From positions 295,096 to 359,095 of the forward strand of contig MNCI01014495.1 of NCBI GenBank assembly GCA_015680685.1: DNA of 64,000 nt, given 5' to 3'. A program made the position numbers and the translations under genes. Numbering within the stretch: position 1 is the first letter of the stretch; each line of letters opens with the position of its first letter. This DNA is from Gnetum montanum. Taxonomy: Eukaryota > Streptophyta > Gnetopsida > Gnetales > Gnetaceae. Below the pieces are notes generated by a model. The model made no database searches and was not told where the DNA came from. It worked only from the letters and a program-made list of their open reading frames with translations. Below are positions 1 to 10,626 of this stretch, piece by piece.

Positions 1-1278
1 CAAATCTCCTCTCTTCTCGAGGAAAGCACGTCTGAATGGTACGATAATATCAAAACTTATCTTTTACAAGGTGAGCTGCCATCTACATTAACGCGCGCAC
101 AGAAAGATGCAATCCGTAAGCGGGCTAGGCAATACGTCATCATCGGAGACAGCACTCTCTGTAGACGCTCCTTTGATGGCGTATTGCTCACCTGCGTAGA
201 CAAAGACCAAGCGCAACACATAGTCGGCAAGGTTCACGAGGGACTGTGCGGTGGCCACGTAGCACCACGGGCTATGGCCCTAAAAATCCACCGCTTAGGA
301 TGCTACTGGCCACGCATGGAAAGAGATTGCTTGACGAAGGTTAAAACCTGTGACACGTGTCAATGTCACGCAAATCTTATACATGTGTCACCCACAGAAT
401 TACATACAACGTAGATAACATGGCCATTTCAGCGATGGGGACTAGACATCGTAGGTCCCATCACGCCGAAGTCTTCTGCAGGGCATAGCTTCATTATTAC
501 CGCTACTGAGTATTTTACGAAGTGGGTAGAAGCTGTCCCCCTGCGAAAGATCACTTGTCAGCAGATTTGTCATTTTATCTTGGACAACATAGTAACCAGA
601 TTTGGTCTCCCGATGACTATTGTGACTGACAATGGGCCACAGTTTAGTAGCGCGGATACCAAATCCTTATGTGATAACCTAGGCATTAGACAGTCTTTTT
701 CCTCCCCCTATTACCTGCAAGCGAATGGTCAAGCTAAAGTAACGAAGAAAGTGATCATCAATTTGCTCAAGAAAATGCTTGACGGCAACAAAAGGCGGTG
801 GCACGAACAGATCCTCTATGGGCTATGGGCATATCGTACTACGTGTAGGACAGCTACGGGTAGTACGCCCTATAGCCTGGTTTACGGATCTGAAGCAGTG
901 CTACCTCTTGAATTGCAAATCCCTTCTCTGAGAATAGTCCTCTCCGCCATTATAAATGAGGCTCAACACACCGAGGCTCGGATAATGGATTTGGATTCAG
1001 TAGAAGAGAAGCGGATACAGGCTCTTGATGAGATTGAGAAATATCAAGATAAACAGAGACAAAAGCATCATCACAATCTTCAGCAGCATCCGATCAAGAA
1101 AGGAGACCTAGTCCTCAAAGCCATTTGTGAGCCGGCAGGCAAGTTCTCGGCGAATTGGGAAGGGCCCTTCTCGGTAGTCGACACATATAGTAACGGAGCG
1201 TTCAAATTAGCAGACGTCAACGGCAACGAATTAGCAAACCCTGTAAATCATGTATACTTGAAGCGGTATTTCATCTAG
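1..1278 (+). pseudogene. Tat-type Ty3/gypsy integrase, 5'-truncated by the window
   Basis: One reading frame runs from base 1 to the stop at 1276-1278, broken only by a TAG at 412-414. It encodes the end of the RNase H/integrase linker, an H2C2 zinc-binding region (about 230-365, ending CDTCQCHA), the integrase core and a C-terminal domain. The core shows WGLDIVGP (first Asp, 445-447), TDNGPQF (second Asp, 628-630) and ANGQAKVTKK at 736-738, exactly where the D-35-E glutamate belongs, so the catalytic Glu has become Lys. The downstream block VYGSEAVLPLELQIPSLRI is typical of the Tat lineage (Ogre/Grande/Retand relatives). Integrase would insert the element's cDNA; this copy should be inactive through both the stop and the E-to-K change. 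Gag, protease and RT would lie left of the window. Confidence 0.9.
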
Positions 1279-1310
1279 TAGCATCTACGGTGTCAACAGC
1301 AGGTATGACA

Positions 1311-1800
1311 GTATTCGTCCGCTATGACGTAAAACTGGCATCACGCATCCGCTACGACGTGAAACTGGCACTGATCGTCCGCTATGACGTAAAACTGGCA
1401 TGCCTTGCACGCGTCGGCCACGACGCTAAACTGGCAAGTGGTAACTATCCGCTACGACGTAAAACTGGCAATGTTGTACAGGTCCGCCAAGACGAAAAAT
1501 TGGCATCTTTTGCACGCGTCCGCCACGATGCTAAACTGGCACAGGTAAGTAGTCGTCTGCTGAGACGCAAAACCAGCACAGATCTGTCCCTGGGTCATGA
1601 CATGAAACTAGCATCCACAGCACGGTCTGCTGAGACCATAATTCAGACATACCACCGTCCGCTGCGACGTAAAACTAGTGCTTCTCGGTCTACCCGGACT
1701 TTAAACTAAGACCATGGTCTGCTGGGACTTAAAACCAGTAACGGTAGTCTACCAGGAGTTAAAGCTGGGACTTACAGACTGCCACCATGTAAATCAAGCG
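1311..1800 (+). repeat. Short tandem repeats in the 3' UTR of the Tat-type element
   Basis: Directly after the integrase stop lies a degenerate array of a 21-bp core, CGCTATGACGTAAAACTGGCA. The first three copies (1320, 1350, 1380) are exactly 30 bp apart. Later copies at about 1416, 1450, 1485 and 1521 are spaced 34-36 bp, and more diverged copies continue to about 1800. Linkers vary in length and sequence. Because most spacings are near multiples of three, an open frame (1290-1709) appears, but it only repeats the motif RYDVKLAS and is unlikely to be a gene. Tandem repeats between pol and the 3' LTR are known from Tat-lineage elements. Confidence 0.85.
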
Positions 1801-2392
1801 AGCGTGATCATCTCTGTACAGCTGCACAGCCAACAGGGTGGGATGCTGAGACAGTCCCAGCGTCACCACCCCACCGGCATCTTACTGATTCCTCGGATAA
1901 GCAAAGAGGCATCTTACTGATCCCTCAGAGATGCCGCCACCGCACCCGCCGCAGTGGTAGTACCTCTAAGAGTTTAGCCTCGCCAGTCGGAGCCCGAACG
2001 AAATCCTCGTCGGCAACAGCCTCAAGAATCTCCGCCAATCATCGCTATCGGACGCCAGCTTCACAGATTCATCTGGCCGGTTCCTCATGCAGCCAGTTAG
2101 TTGCATTGTGTCTGATGCCTTTAGGCGAAGATATGCAGAGCCAATCGTCAGGATTGGCAGCTCCGCCTGCGTGCTCCGGCACCTTCTTTATAGCCCATTT
2201 GCTCTATCTCACATCAAACGACGTTTGTTTCAAGAACCTCGCCCCTTGTTCATGAGTAATGGTGTCCTCTATTTCCTTTTGTGGTTGCAGGTTACTTGCC
2301 TTGAAGAATGTCGTTCGAAGGTGCGTCCATCTGAGCGGTGAAGTACAACAGCGTGTTGAAATGGCTACTCAGGTTTGCCCGACCACTTAGCT
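1801..2392. other. Unassigned 3' region of the Tat-type element
   Basis: This is GC-richer sequence between the tandem repeats and the first single N (2393). A short frame at 2087-2341 has no features I recognise. I expect it to be part of the non-coding 3' region of the same element, but I found no polypurine tract that would fix the LTR start. Confidence 0.35.
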
Positions 2393-2393
2393 N

Positions 2394-2475
2394 AGACTTA
2401 CTCTAATGTATCTATGCTATGGATCTAAGTGCAAGTCAAATCCTTAGTTGGTTCCATGCATATAGTTGAACTGCT
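2394..2475 (-). repeat. Athila-like protease-region fragment bounded by Ns
   Basis: The 82 bases between the Ns at 2393 and 2476 closely match 57690-57766 in element D, including TTAGTTGGTTCCATGCATAT. They correspond to antisense gag-pol sequence downstream of the protease active site. The match stops exactly at both Ns. Confidence 0.75.
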
Positions 2476-2725
2476 NTGCACTCACGCTAGCAGAGACATC
2501 GCAGAAAGTGATGTGCAATGCTCCTTTTGCACGCATTCCTGCTACAATTTGTAACAGAGAAATCTTAGATTGACGCGCTATGCTCATCTGAAAGCATTCC
2601 TGTTGACATGAATAAGCGTACATTTCTGTGCGTACCAGCGTATTCCATGCCCCTATCGTCATAACTCACTTTGCATCTCCCCCGAACCTGTTTCCAGTTA
2701 TATCCCTCTATCTCCCATACCTTCN

Positions 2726-2780
2726 GTGATTAGCCATGCTCTTTCCATTATGATTGGGAAGTCCCCTTTACCATTTGAAA
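2726..2780 (-). repeat. Second Athila-like protease fragment after an N
   Basis: Starting at the base after the N at 2725, the sequence matches element D from about 58023 (TTAGCCATGCTCTT, then CCATTATGATTGG) and fades beyond about 2780. Its distance from the fragment at 2394-2475 is almost the same as in element D, but the 248 bases between them (2477-2724) are unrelated to D. Confidence 0.7.
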
Positions 2781-2929
2781 CACCGTTAAAAATCGCGAGT
2801 CAGCCTCAGGCAAAGATTCACAATTTAGGCAAGGGCACATCTCAGCATTCCAGAAGGGGGAATAAGACAGAGCAACGCCAAGAGGTGCGTAACATCGAGT
2901 CCGCAACTTCCTGTGCAGATTCTTAATCT

Positions 2930-4142
2930 TTCTATGCTTCTGTTGTTTACACTATATCACGCAACATAGCGTAATGACGCTCAGCGTGATAGTGTTTCGA
3001 CATAGCCCGGCACCAGAAGGATAGTTGCTTCAGCATAGGGAGAAGCTTAAGCAGCGTGATATGCGATTTCTTGTGCATTCTGCTAAGTCTTTTGTGCAAG
3101 GACAAGTTTATGCTCTATCACGCACGGCAGCGTAATGAGCGTAATGAGCTCCAAAACAGTCGAAGGCAGAGTCCAGAGAGGCACAACAGGTCGACACATT
3201 TTCTTGCGGCGCATAAATAACTTGTCTTTATGCTCGTTACACGGCGATGCGTATCATTGCGTATTTATCATTAAGTTAGTCGTTTACGCTTCATTATATG
3301 CAGTTGCGTAATGAGCGTAAATTAGGCATTGTTTATGCTTCAATACGCGTAGCTGCGTGGTGAGCGTAAAACATTGTCTACGCTTTGTTACACGCAGCTG
3401 CGTAGTGAGCGTAAAACAACTTTGAGCATGTTGTTTTTATACCGGATTACGCTCATGTACGCAACACAACGCGAATGAGTGTAATGCAGCTTGAAAGTAA
3501 TTGAAGCATGCTCAACATGTACCGGCTCTTCACACGCACAACACGCAAACGAGCGTGTTGTGCGTAGTCACAGTCTGAATTAAAATGATCAAGTCAACGA
3601 AACCCGAAAAATTCGGGACCTACATCATCAGGGTTGCGCCTTTTCCACGGAGCATCGCGGCCTATAAATACCTCAGTTAACAAAGATACAGGGGTTGGCA
3701 AATCAGAGAAGCAAAAGCATATTTCTGAGCACCAGAGCATTTAGCACTTTGGAGGAGAGATACAGAGAACAACGCTTTGGCCATTGTTGACATTATCACC
3801 TTACAGCCGAAGCAAAGCACAGTTCACTTTGAGCACCGGTGACAGGAGTAATCGTTTCTGCTGGAAAGACTCTATCAATCAGAAACAATTGATTAGTAGA
3901 CGTCGAAGCTTGGCCTGCCTTGCATCTCAGCTTTAGCCCACAAGGTAGATCGGACTTCTATTTAGACCGTTTTTCTTGTTGTTTTGTGCTTGTTTCACAT
4001 CTTGTAATCGGGGATGCCCCAGTGTAATTTCTCATACAAAATATACATTTTTAAGTCAAAGCGCAGATCTTGAAGCTACATGCTTCTCTTATGTCAGCCT
4101 CCTTTTATCGTGTTTAGCATTATCACCGTTGCAATCCGTCTA
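2930..4142 (+). repeat. Probable LTR of the Tat-type element
   Basis: The region has LTR architecture on the plus strand: a repeat-rich U3 (2950-3560), a TATA box at 3663-3670 within CCTATAAATACC, and an R/U5-like stretch ending with an AT-rich block near 4040. A well-placed TATA following integrase and 3' UTR fits the 3' LTR of the element at 1-1278. Neither end is fixed: no TG start beside a clear polypurine tract was found, and the right end runs into the N at 4143. Confidence 0.55.
3220..3480 (+). repeat. U3 repeats with palindromic TTACGCTCATTACGCA motif
   Basis: At least four copies of a roughly 45-bp unit occur (near 3228, 3283, 3330 and 3375). Each has the form TTTAYGCTT-N-TACRCGCAGCTGCGTARTGAGCGTAAA, so each half mirrors the other around GCAGCTGC. 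Related half-units occur at 2958-2990 and 3113-3150. The array lies 200-450 bp upstream of the TATA box, where enhancer repeats are expected in an LTR. Confidence 0.65.
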
Positions 4143-4319
4143 NCATCCCCCATGACTTTGGGTTTTGCCACTATTGATAATACTCTTGAGGTTGTGATGA
4201 AGCCCCCACTTGAATAGTATTATTATTAATGATAAGGCTATCAAGAGTTTCCTTTAGAGTAAGACAACTTCTTAAGTATCTGCTCATTGATGAACTTTGG
4301 TTTTAAGGCATAAATCCTA

Positions 4320-6185
4320 GACTCTTGGAGATGTGACATTACAAGGTAACAACCCTATGGATGTTCATATTAACAAATTCCATAATCATCATCTTCTAAT
4401 TCAGAGTCTAAAACCTCTTTAACAACAATGGCTTTCCCTTTATGTTGATAGTAGTATGTTCTTACATCCTTCTTCTTTCTTTTGTCCTTATCCTTGATTC
4501 TTCGTTATTTTAGTTTTTCCTTCATGAACTTTAATACTATTTAAAACTTTTCATCTATTGAGTTTCTCATTTTATCAACCTTTGATGAAATTTTAGTAAC
4601 TAATTTTTAAATAGGTAGGATTTTTCTTTACACAACTTCCTCTATTGGTGCTCATTCTTTTGGCTCATAGAGATGTCCCTCCTTCTTATGGATATAGAGG
4701 TTTATATTATATTCCTCTACATAGTTTCTCTTCTTAAGTTCATTTTCTTTCCTTGACACTTGATCAATTAATCTTTGGATCCAAAAAGCTCTTATTGTCT
4801 AATAGTCTTCCTTGGGCATAGACCCTAAGAGTTTCTCTTGTCTTATTTTTAAGTTCATTAATGATGTGGCATAATTATTATTTTTAAGAAAAGCCATGGC
4901 CTAGACATTTGTGAAGTTGAGAACAATACTTTTCCAAGGTTGCATTAAGGAATTCATGATTGTCTTGTTTCCACCTCTAGATTTGCTTTCTTAAGTTGAA
5001 CACTCAAGAGTACATTTGATACTTGTCATTAAATAGCTCTAACATTGTACTCTTCCTTTTGATGGATTCCAACTCCAACTACTAGTACTAACTTTTAGAT
5101 TTTTGAATGAGGATTTTTAAGAAGAGTTTTAACTTTTTCTATTTATTTTCTATGTTCTACATGGTGTAGGAATCATGGAAGGCTTACAAATGGTGTTGTG
5201 AATCTGCATTGTATCCTCCCTGAATTTAGGAATATTGTTTATAATTAGCCATTTGATCTAGTTGCCTCTATTATGCCTAGTAGCAACTAATAGTTCATCA
5301 TGATCCTCATGGTCCATGTCATGACCATTCTCCCTTGGCTTTGCCTACTATGCCTTCATTCATGTTGGTGCCTAGGTTCTTGCTTGCATCTACCTTTTCT
5401 TTGGTCATTCTTATGATGGTTCCTTCTATCATCCCCACTAAGTCTATGATCATTTCCCATCTTGTCTCATCCATGTTCAACCTTGTCAAAGTTTGACAAT
5501 GAGGATGAAGAGAATGAAGATGGAGAATTAGGAGAGTTATGTCAACTTACTCTCCTTCATTGACTCTTTTTAAGTTCTCTTAGTTATCTATTGGAAGACC
5601 TTGGCCTTGAGGCCTCCCTTATGTTAGGTCCTAATCTTCCCTTACCTTGGTTACCTATTAAGGTTGATAAGGTTGAATATAATCATGGATAATTGAGATT
5701 ATCTCTAATAAGGGGTAGAGGATTTTAGTAATAAGATTAGCCAGATTGATAATCAGTATTCTCCTTTTTTGATTGTGATGTTAGTTAACTAGTAATCTCT
5801 TTTTCCTTACAAGCTTTATGGTGTGCCTTCATGAAATGGTCCTTTTGTAGTTGGGATTTAGTATGCTTGTAGTGCTTGGATATTTCATTAACTGATTTAT
5901 AGTCTAGAGTTGCTACTTCAAGTGCCACCTTCATCAATGTTAACATGATCATCAATGGAACTGAATGATCATGTGGCAATACAAAGTTGCCTTCTAAGTC
6001 TCTTCACCATAATTGTTTATCTTAGTGAAGAATGAAAGTGTAATCTAGATGATATTGATTTGCATGCTAGTAGACCATCTTTAATTATTATGATCCTTTG
6101 TCTCGACTCTTAACAATTTTTTCATATGTCATTGTGAATCATTAGTAGGTGGGGAATCTACCCTGCAAAAGGAAGATATTTCATA
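4320..6185 (-). pseudogene. Decayed Athila-like gag of element E
   Basis: Antisense sequence parallels gag of elements A, C and D throughout. From high to low coordinates there is the N-terminal block ending in LPHDHSV (around 5970), a middle region matching A at 18450-18800 (for example 4921-5050), and the C-terminal Cys/His motif at 4329-4379 (IC-stop-YEHP, then GC and SHLQESR). The longest open piece is only 64 codons (5785-5979). Gag would form the virus-like particle. Protease and everything downstream are missing because the sequence changes near the N at 4143. A LINE interrupts the gag start at about 6186. Confidence 0.75.
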
Positions 6186-8000
6186 ATTGATAAGTATCAC
6201 CATCATCATCATTATTCTAACCTTATCCCAACAAAATGGGGTTGGCTATATGAGTTCTTTTTTTTTTTCATTCACCTTTATGAAGAGCTAGATCTTTATT
6301 TATTCTTAGTTTTCTAAAATCATCTTTGATCATTTTGTTTCATGTCTTCTTTAGTCTTTCTTTTGCTAGTTTTCTTGGAATAGTGATGCAGCAACCTTTG
6401 TTTATAGGCTCATTATTTGATCTTGTTTGCACATGTCCATACCATCTAAGATTCTATTCTTGTAGCTTATGTGAAATAGAAGCCACTCCAAGTCTTCCTC
6501 TGATGTTTGTATTATGTAGCTTATCTCTTCTAGTAACATTCAACATTCATCAAAGTATTTTCATTTCTACCACGTTGATTTGTTGTTCATGCCCCTTTTG
6601 TACTACACAACATTTAGCACTATATAAGATAGTAGGTCTGATTACTATCCTATAAAATTTTCCTTTTAATTTTATATATTCCTTTATCACATAGAACACC
6701 ACTAGGTTGTCTTAGTTTTGACCATCCTATTTCAATTCTATTTCTTATATCTTTAGCAATTTCACTATTTGATTGAAACATTGATCCTAGGTAGCAAAAT
6801 GTTTTTGCTTTCAATTGTCACTTCCATTTCACCATTGTTTATGTTGTTATTAAAATTTCATTCCATATATTCTGTCTTACTTATGCTAATTTTTAAGCCT
6901 TTTGATTCTAGACCATGTCTCCACTTCTCCATTTTAGTAACAATGTTTTCTTAAGTTGTATCCATCAAGAAAACATCATCTGCAAATATCATACACCATG
7001 GGATTTCATCTTGTATTTCATTTGTTAATTCATCCATAATAATGGCAAATAAGTACTAGCTAGTGTAGATCGTTTATGTAGAAATACTATGACTGGAAAA
7101 TTAGATATTATTCCACAAGTTGTTCTAGTATTAGTGGTAGCTCTTTCATATATATGTTGAATCACTTTAATATAGTTATAAAGGATGTTTTTCCTCTGCA
7201 TGACCTACTAAATAATATCTCTAGGCACTATGTCATATATTTTTTCTAAATCAATGAAGATCATACATAGATTTTTCTATGTTTTCTGAATTTCTCTATT
7301 AGTTATCATATCAAAAAAATAGTCTCTAAAGTGAATCTTTGTGGCTTAAATCTAAATTGATTTTTTGATATTATTGATTCAAGTTTAAGACGTTCCTCTA
7401 TGACTCTCTTCCAAAGCTTCATAAGATGGCTCATTAGATTGATTCCTCTAGTGTTTGGACAAATTTGTATGTTTCCTTTATTTTTGTAAATGGGAACAAC
7501 AAAGCTTTTTCTTTCAATTATTGGGCATTTCTCTATACTTTAAAATTTTGTTAAATAATTGTGTTAGCCAAGAAACTCTTGTATCTCTTAATGCTTTCCA
7601 AGCTTCTACAGGAATATTATATGGTCCAACAACTTTTCCATTTTTCATCTTTGATAAGGCTATCTTTACCTAAGAGAAAGAAAGTTCATTAACTAAACTA
7701 AAATTTGATTCTTCCTCTTGGATGTCTTTTCTTGGGAATTCTTCATTTAATAATTCTGGAAAATAATTTTCCCACATATCCAAAATTTTATGTTCTTTTA
7801 CCAAAATTCTTTCATTTGCTTCCTTGATGCATTTGACAGGATTAATGTCCTTACATTTTTCATTTTTGATTTTTGGCAATTTATAAATAGATTTTTCTCC
7901 TTCCTTTGTTCTTAATGTCTCATAAAAGTTATCCAAGGCCTTATAGGTGTCTAGATAGCTATGCAGTAGATAATTAGTTACGATCTTCCCAATCATTTAT
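6186..8000 (-). mobile_element. RTE-type LINE (LINE1), 5'-truncated
   Basis: A minus-strand non-LTR retrotransposon about 1.8 kb long. Its 3' end at 6195-6245 has the GGGTTGGCTATATGA-like signature common at the ends of plant RTE LINEs, followed by a GATGATGATGGTGATAC tail. It lies inside the gag/leader of element E, between gag (to 6185) and the E LTR (from 8030). The 5' end near 8000 is a truncation inside the ORF. I could not define a target-site duplication. Confidence 0.8.
6300..7996 (-). pseudogene. RTE LINE reverse transcriptase, broken
   Basis: The minus strand encodes the pre-RT linker and RT of plant RTE elements. The open piece at 7670-7996 reads LRTKEGEKSIYKLPKIKN followed by INPVKCIKEANERILVKEH, a block characteristic of this family. 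Further on come a finger/palm region with KMKNGKVVGPYNIPVEAWK (about 7590-7645) and the catalytic box FADD at 6975-6986 within PWCMIFADDVFLMD. A thumb-like region with a YLGS motif lies near 6790. Stops and frameshifts occur throughout, so no enzyme can be made. The plus-strand open frames here are shadows. Confidence 0.85.
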
Positions 8001-8029
8001 GTAAACTTACTTCCTAAATTTAAGGGTGG

Positions 8030-8652
8030 TCAAGGCATATGATAAAAAGTTATTATTATAAAAATATTAAAATACTAAAATTCTAAACTATTTAATTTAA
8101 GTGTAAGAAATGAATCTAGTTTAGCCTAAGCATGAAGCATCCATGTCCAACTTTCCATACACATTCTAAACATGCACTAGTGTCCATTAATGGTCATACC
8201 AAGTGGTATACTAATGAGATTACAAACATTAATGCTTTTATTCTTTAAGTTAGATACATTCATGTGATTTAATTAAGTGTAGTGAAAGTAACATAATTAA
8301 CTAAGTGCTTAAAATTAAATAAACAACTAAAGTCAATTGCAACTAAAGAAATTATAGAACTAAGCCAAGTGCTACAATGAAGAAAATGATTCTTGATTTT
8401 ATTTTTGCAATGAAAATGTGTTTACGTACATGATGACTCAAATAAAATTCTATACAATTTACTTGATTCACACTGTGGGCATTTAGTAACTAATACTAAC
8501 TTTCACATGAGTAAATTGACAAAGTTTCATTATGCTACTAATTGAATAGTAACATAAATATAGTCGTTGTGTGCATTTATATAGGCATTTATTGTACATG
8601 CATTAAGGCATCAATGTTGACAGAACATGATTTTTGTTGACACAGCCCATCA
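8030..8652 (-). repeat. Diverged LTR remnant of element E (5' LTR)
   Basis: Although eroded, this follows the order of the A-D LTRs: a GGCATATGATAAAAA block near 8034, the CACTTTCCATACACAT-like stretch near 8148, the CTGTGGGCATTTAG block near 8473 (compare CTGCGGGCACTTGG elsewhere), a TATA-type CCTATATAAATGC near 8580 on the minus strand, and a TGATGGG terminus (minus strand) ending at 8652. Being right of a minus-strand gag, it should be the 5' LTR of element E. Its partner 3' LTR is not in the window. Confidence 0.65.
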
Positions 8653-9134
8653 AAATCGACATTTATTAAGACGTATTCTTCCTCTTTAACATTTAGCAAA
8701 TAATCTTTCAAGGAACTCTATCATAGGCTTTCTCTAAATCAATAAAAATCATGTGTATGTCTCTTTGTATATCTAAATTTCTTAGTCAACTATCTTAATA
8801 AGAAAATAAGTTATATAGTTGATCTTTTAAGGATAAAACCAAACTAATTTAATAGTTTATTCTTACCTTAGATTTTATTCTATAACTCTTTTCCCTAACT
8901 TCATAATGTGACTCAAACTTTGATACCTCTCTAGTTTTCACATTTTTAAATGTCTTTAAGACTATAGGGCTTCTCTTCTAAACATCTATCATTTTCCTCT
9001 CCTACTAGATCTTGTTGAATGACATTTAGTCCAATTATTTTATATGGACTCTCCTTACCTCAAATATATATAATTGGTCATTTCTAAATTCAATTTAATG
9101 TTGTTAACTCATCTTTAGGAAATTCTTTATTAAG
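8653..9134 (-). mobile_element. RTE-type LINE2, RT fragment (left part)
   Basis: The minus strand encodes MIFIDLEKAYDRVP (around 8712-8755), the conserved first palm motif of RTE-type RT, preceded by a long diverged finger region. It ends at element B's LTR (9135) and resumes beyond it at 42848. On the left it is cut by the LTR of element E, so E probably inserted into this LINE as well. Confidence 0.75.
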
Positions 9135-10003
9135 TGATGAAGTGCATTTTTGTCGGCTTTGATATCAGAGCCCTAATGTCATATACTTAATATTGGGGCC
9201 TAAAAAGCGATGTTGGATATCCGATATCACAAGATGTGTGCCCGCCTATAAATATAGTGCTTGGGCACATGGTTTGGGCATAATTTTTGTTATAACATAG
9301 CAGAGCTCTTGTAGTTTCTTTTCTTCAAAGTTAGAATATTTTCCAAAGTGCCCATAGGAGGAGTCATTGAGTGTACAGATCTTTATTTGAGCACTATTGT
9401 ATCTAAGGATGAAAGTATGTGTGGCAATAAAGATGAGCTTTCTAATAAACCTTGCAGCACCTTAGCTAGATTAATTATTTTATTTATGCATTTAATGTTT
9501 TGTGCAATATCCTTTAATGCTTCCAAGTAATTAAGCTAAATTAAGCTAGCTAGATTAAATAGTAATTAATTACGCACATAAGTATGACCGCTTCAAGCTT
9601 GTGCATGACACTTGGTGATCCTAGCAATGCTTAACGTTTGGTAACCCAACAACATTATACATGTTTAGGATTTGTATGGAAAGTGGGATTGGATACTTAT
9701 GTTAGGATAGTTAGTTATTAATTAGCAATCAAATTAGTTAAATTTGTTAATAAATTAAGTTTCAACTTATTATTAATTGGAGGCAAATAAAATATAAAAT
9801 AATAGAAATCATGTGTCTCAATTACACTTAACCATATAAGTAAGCTCCACAAGTGTAGTTAGGAAGACAATGATTTTCATGATTAGATTTTAATGTCCTA
9901 AAACTAGTGTACGTGAGAACTTAAGGTCTACGAAATTCGATTGGATCACACATGAATGCTTGTGATTCATATGGTTAAATGTAGGGGTACTCGCCACTCA
10001 TCA
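9135..10003 (+). repeat. 5' LTR of element B
   Basis: 869 bp starting TGATGAAG and ending CACTCATCA. The TATA box TATAAATAT is at 9247-9255, only about 110 bp from the LTR start, so U3 is very short and consists mainly of GATATC/AATATT-type repeats. The downstream part holds R and U5. A 60-codon open frame at 9348-9530 recurs in the other B LTR, but only because the two LTRs are copies. Confidence 0.93.
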
Positions 10004-10004
10004 T

Positions 10005-10022
10005 TGGTGTCATTGCTGGGGA
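10005..10022 (+). other. Primer-binding site of element B
   Basis: TGGTGTCATTGCTGGGGA begins one base after the LTR. It differs by transitions only from TGGCGCCGTTGCCGGGGA, the primer-site form I associate with Athila-type elements (tRNA-Asp like). This tRNA would prime minus-strand DNA synthesis. Confidence 0.8.
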
Positions 10023-10165
10023 TCTTTAGTTTGTTACGTGTGTTATCTAGGACTTAGTGAAAATTATTTAACATCATTGAAACAAATCCTAAATTCATAT
10101 CGTACATCAAAATAACTATAGCAATTAAAAGAAAGCACACTACATTTCTTATCTTCTAATATAAG

Positions 10166-10626
10166 ATGTCTTCTTTTCACAGGAGTGATTCTTTGCCCAA
10201 GTCTGATAGAGTAAACTAGTAGGTGCCCCAACAATATAGAGTGTTATATGCTCATCCTAATGAGTATGTATCCAATTTCACCTTCATCCTACACTAGGAT
10301 GAACTACTGCGGTGGTAATACATGGAGGGCAACATTGTGTTGCTGCCTAATCAATCCATTTTTGTGATGCTCCAATAAACTCTTATACGGTTGGGCATCC
10401 AACGGCTTCATGCTAAATATGTTGTGTAGGATAGTGATGCTAAGGATTATCATCCCACTAAAACACAACATCTAAGGGATCAATAGCTAGAGCAACATTA
10501 CGAATCTGTGAAGGGAAAGTGGTCTAATAATTCCCTAATCTTGATGTAGAAAAATGATGGTGGAGAAGCCTTCTCTAGGGTTTTTCATATAGAGAGACTT
10601 CCCTCTTTGACTTCAACGAAGGAGAT
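10166..10626 (+). pseudogene. gag of element B, N-terminal part
   Basis: The ATG at 10166-10168 opens with MSSFHRSDSLPKSDRVN and then hits two stops. The following sequence, with the block FTFILH-stop-DELLRW, matches gag of D (FTFILHQDEQLHWRDLEG). Gag forms the particle that packages the element RNA. The frame is interrupted at 10626 by element A and continues at 20714. GAGAT is repeated at 10622-10626 and 20709-20713. Confidence 0.85.

Noticed and set aside
1290-1709. 139-codon open frame after the Tat integrase
   Set aside because: It only translates the tandem DNA repeat; near multiples-of-three spacing keeps it open.
1311-1800. CRISPR-like spacing of direct repeats
   Set aside because: Repeats are degenerate, spacers are short and irregular, and the context is a plant retrotransposon 3' UTR.
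6326-6655. 109-codon plus-strand open frame
   Set aside because: Shadow of the minus-strand RTE LINE, whose RT motifs are clear.
9348-9530. 60-codon open frame also found in the other LTR of element B (28762-29031)
   Set aside because: Conserved only because both are LTR copies; it lies in R/U5 and is broken in the A, C and D LTRs.
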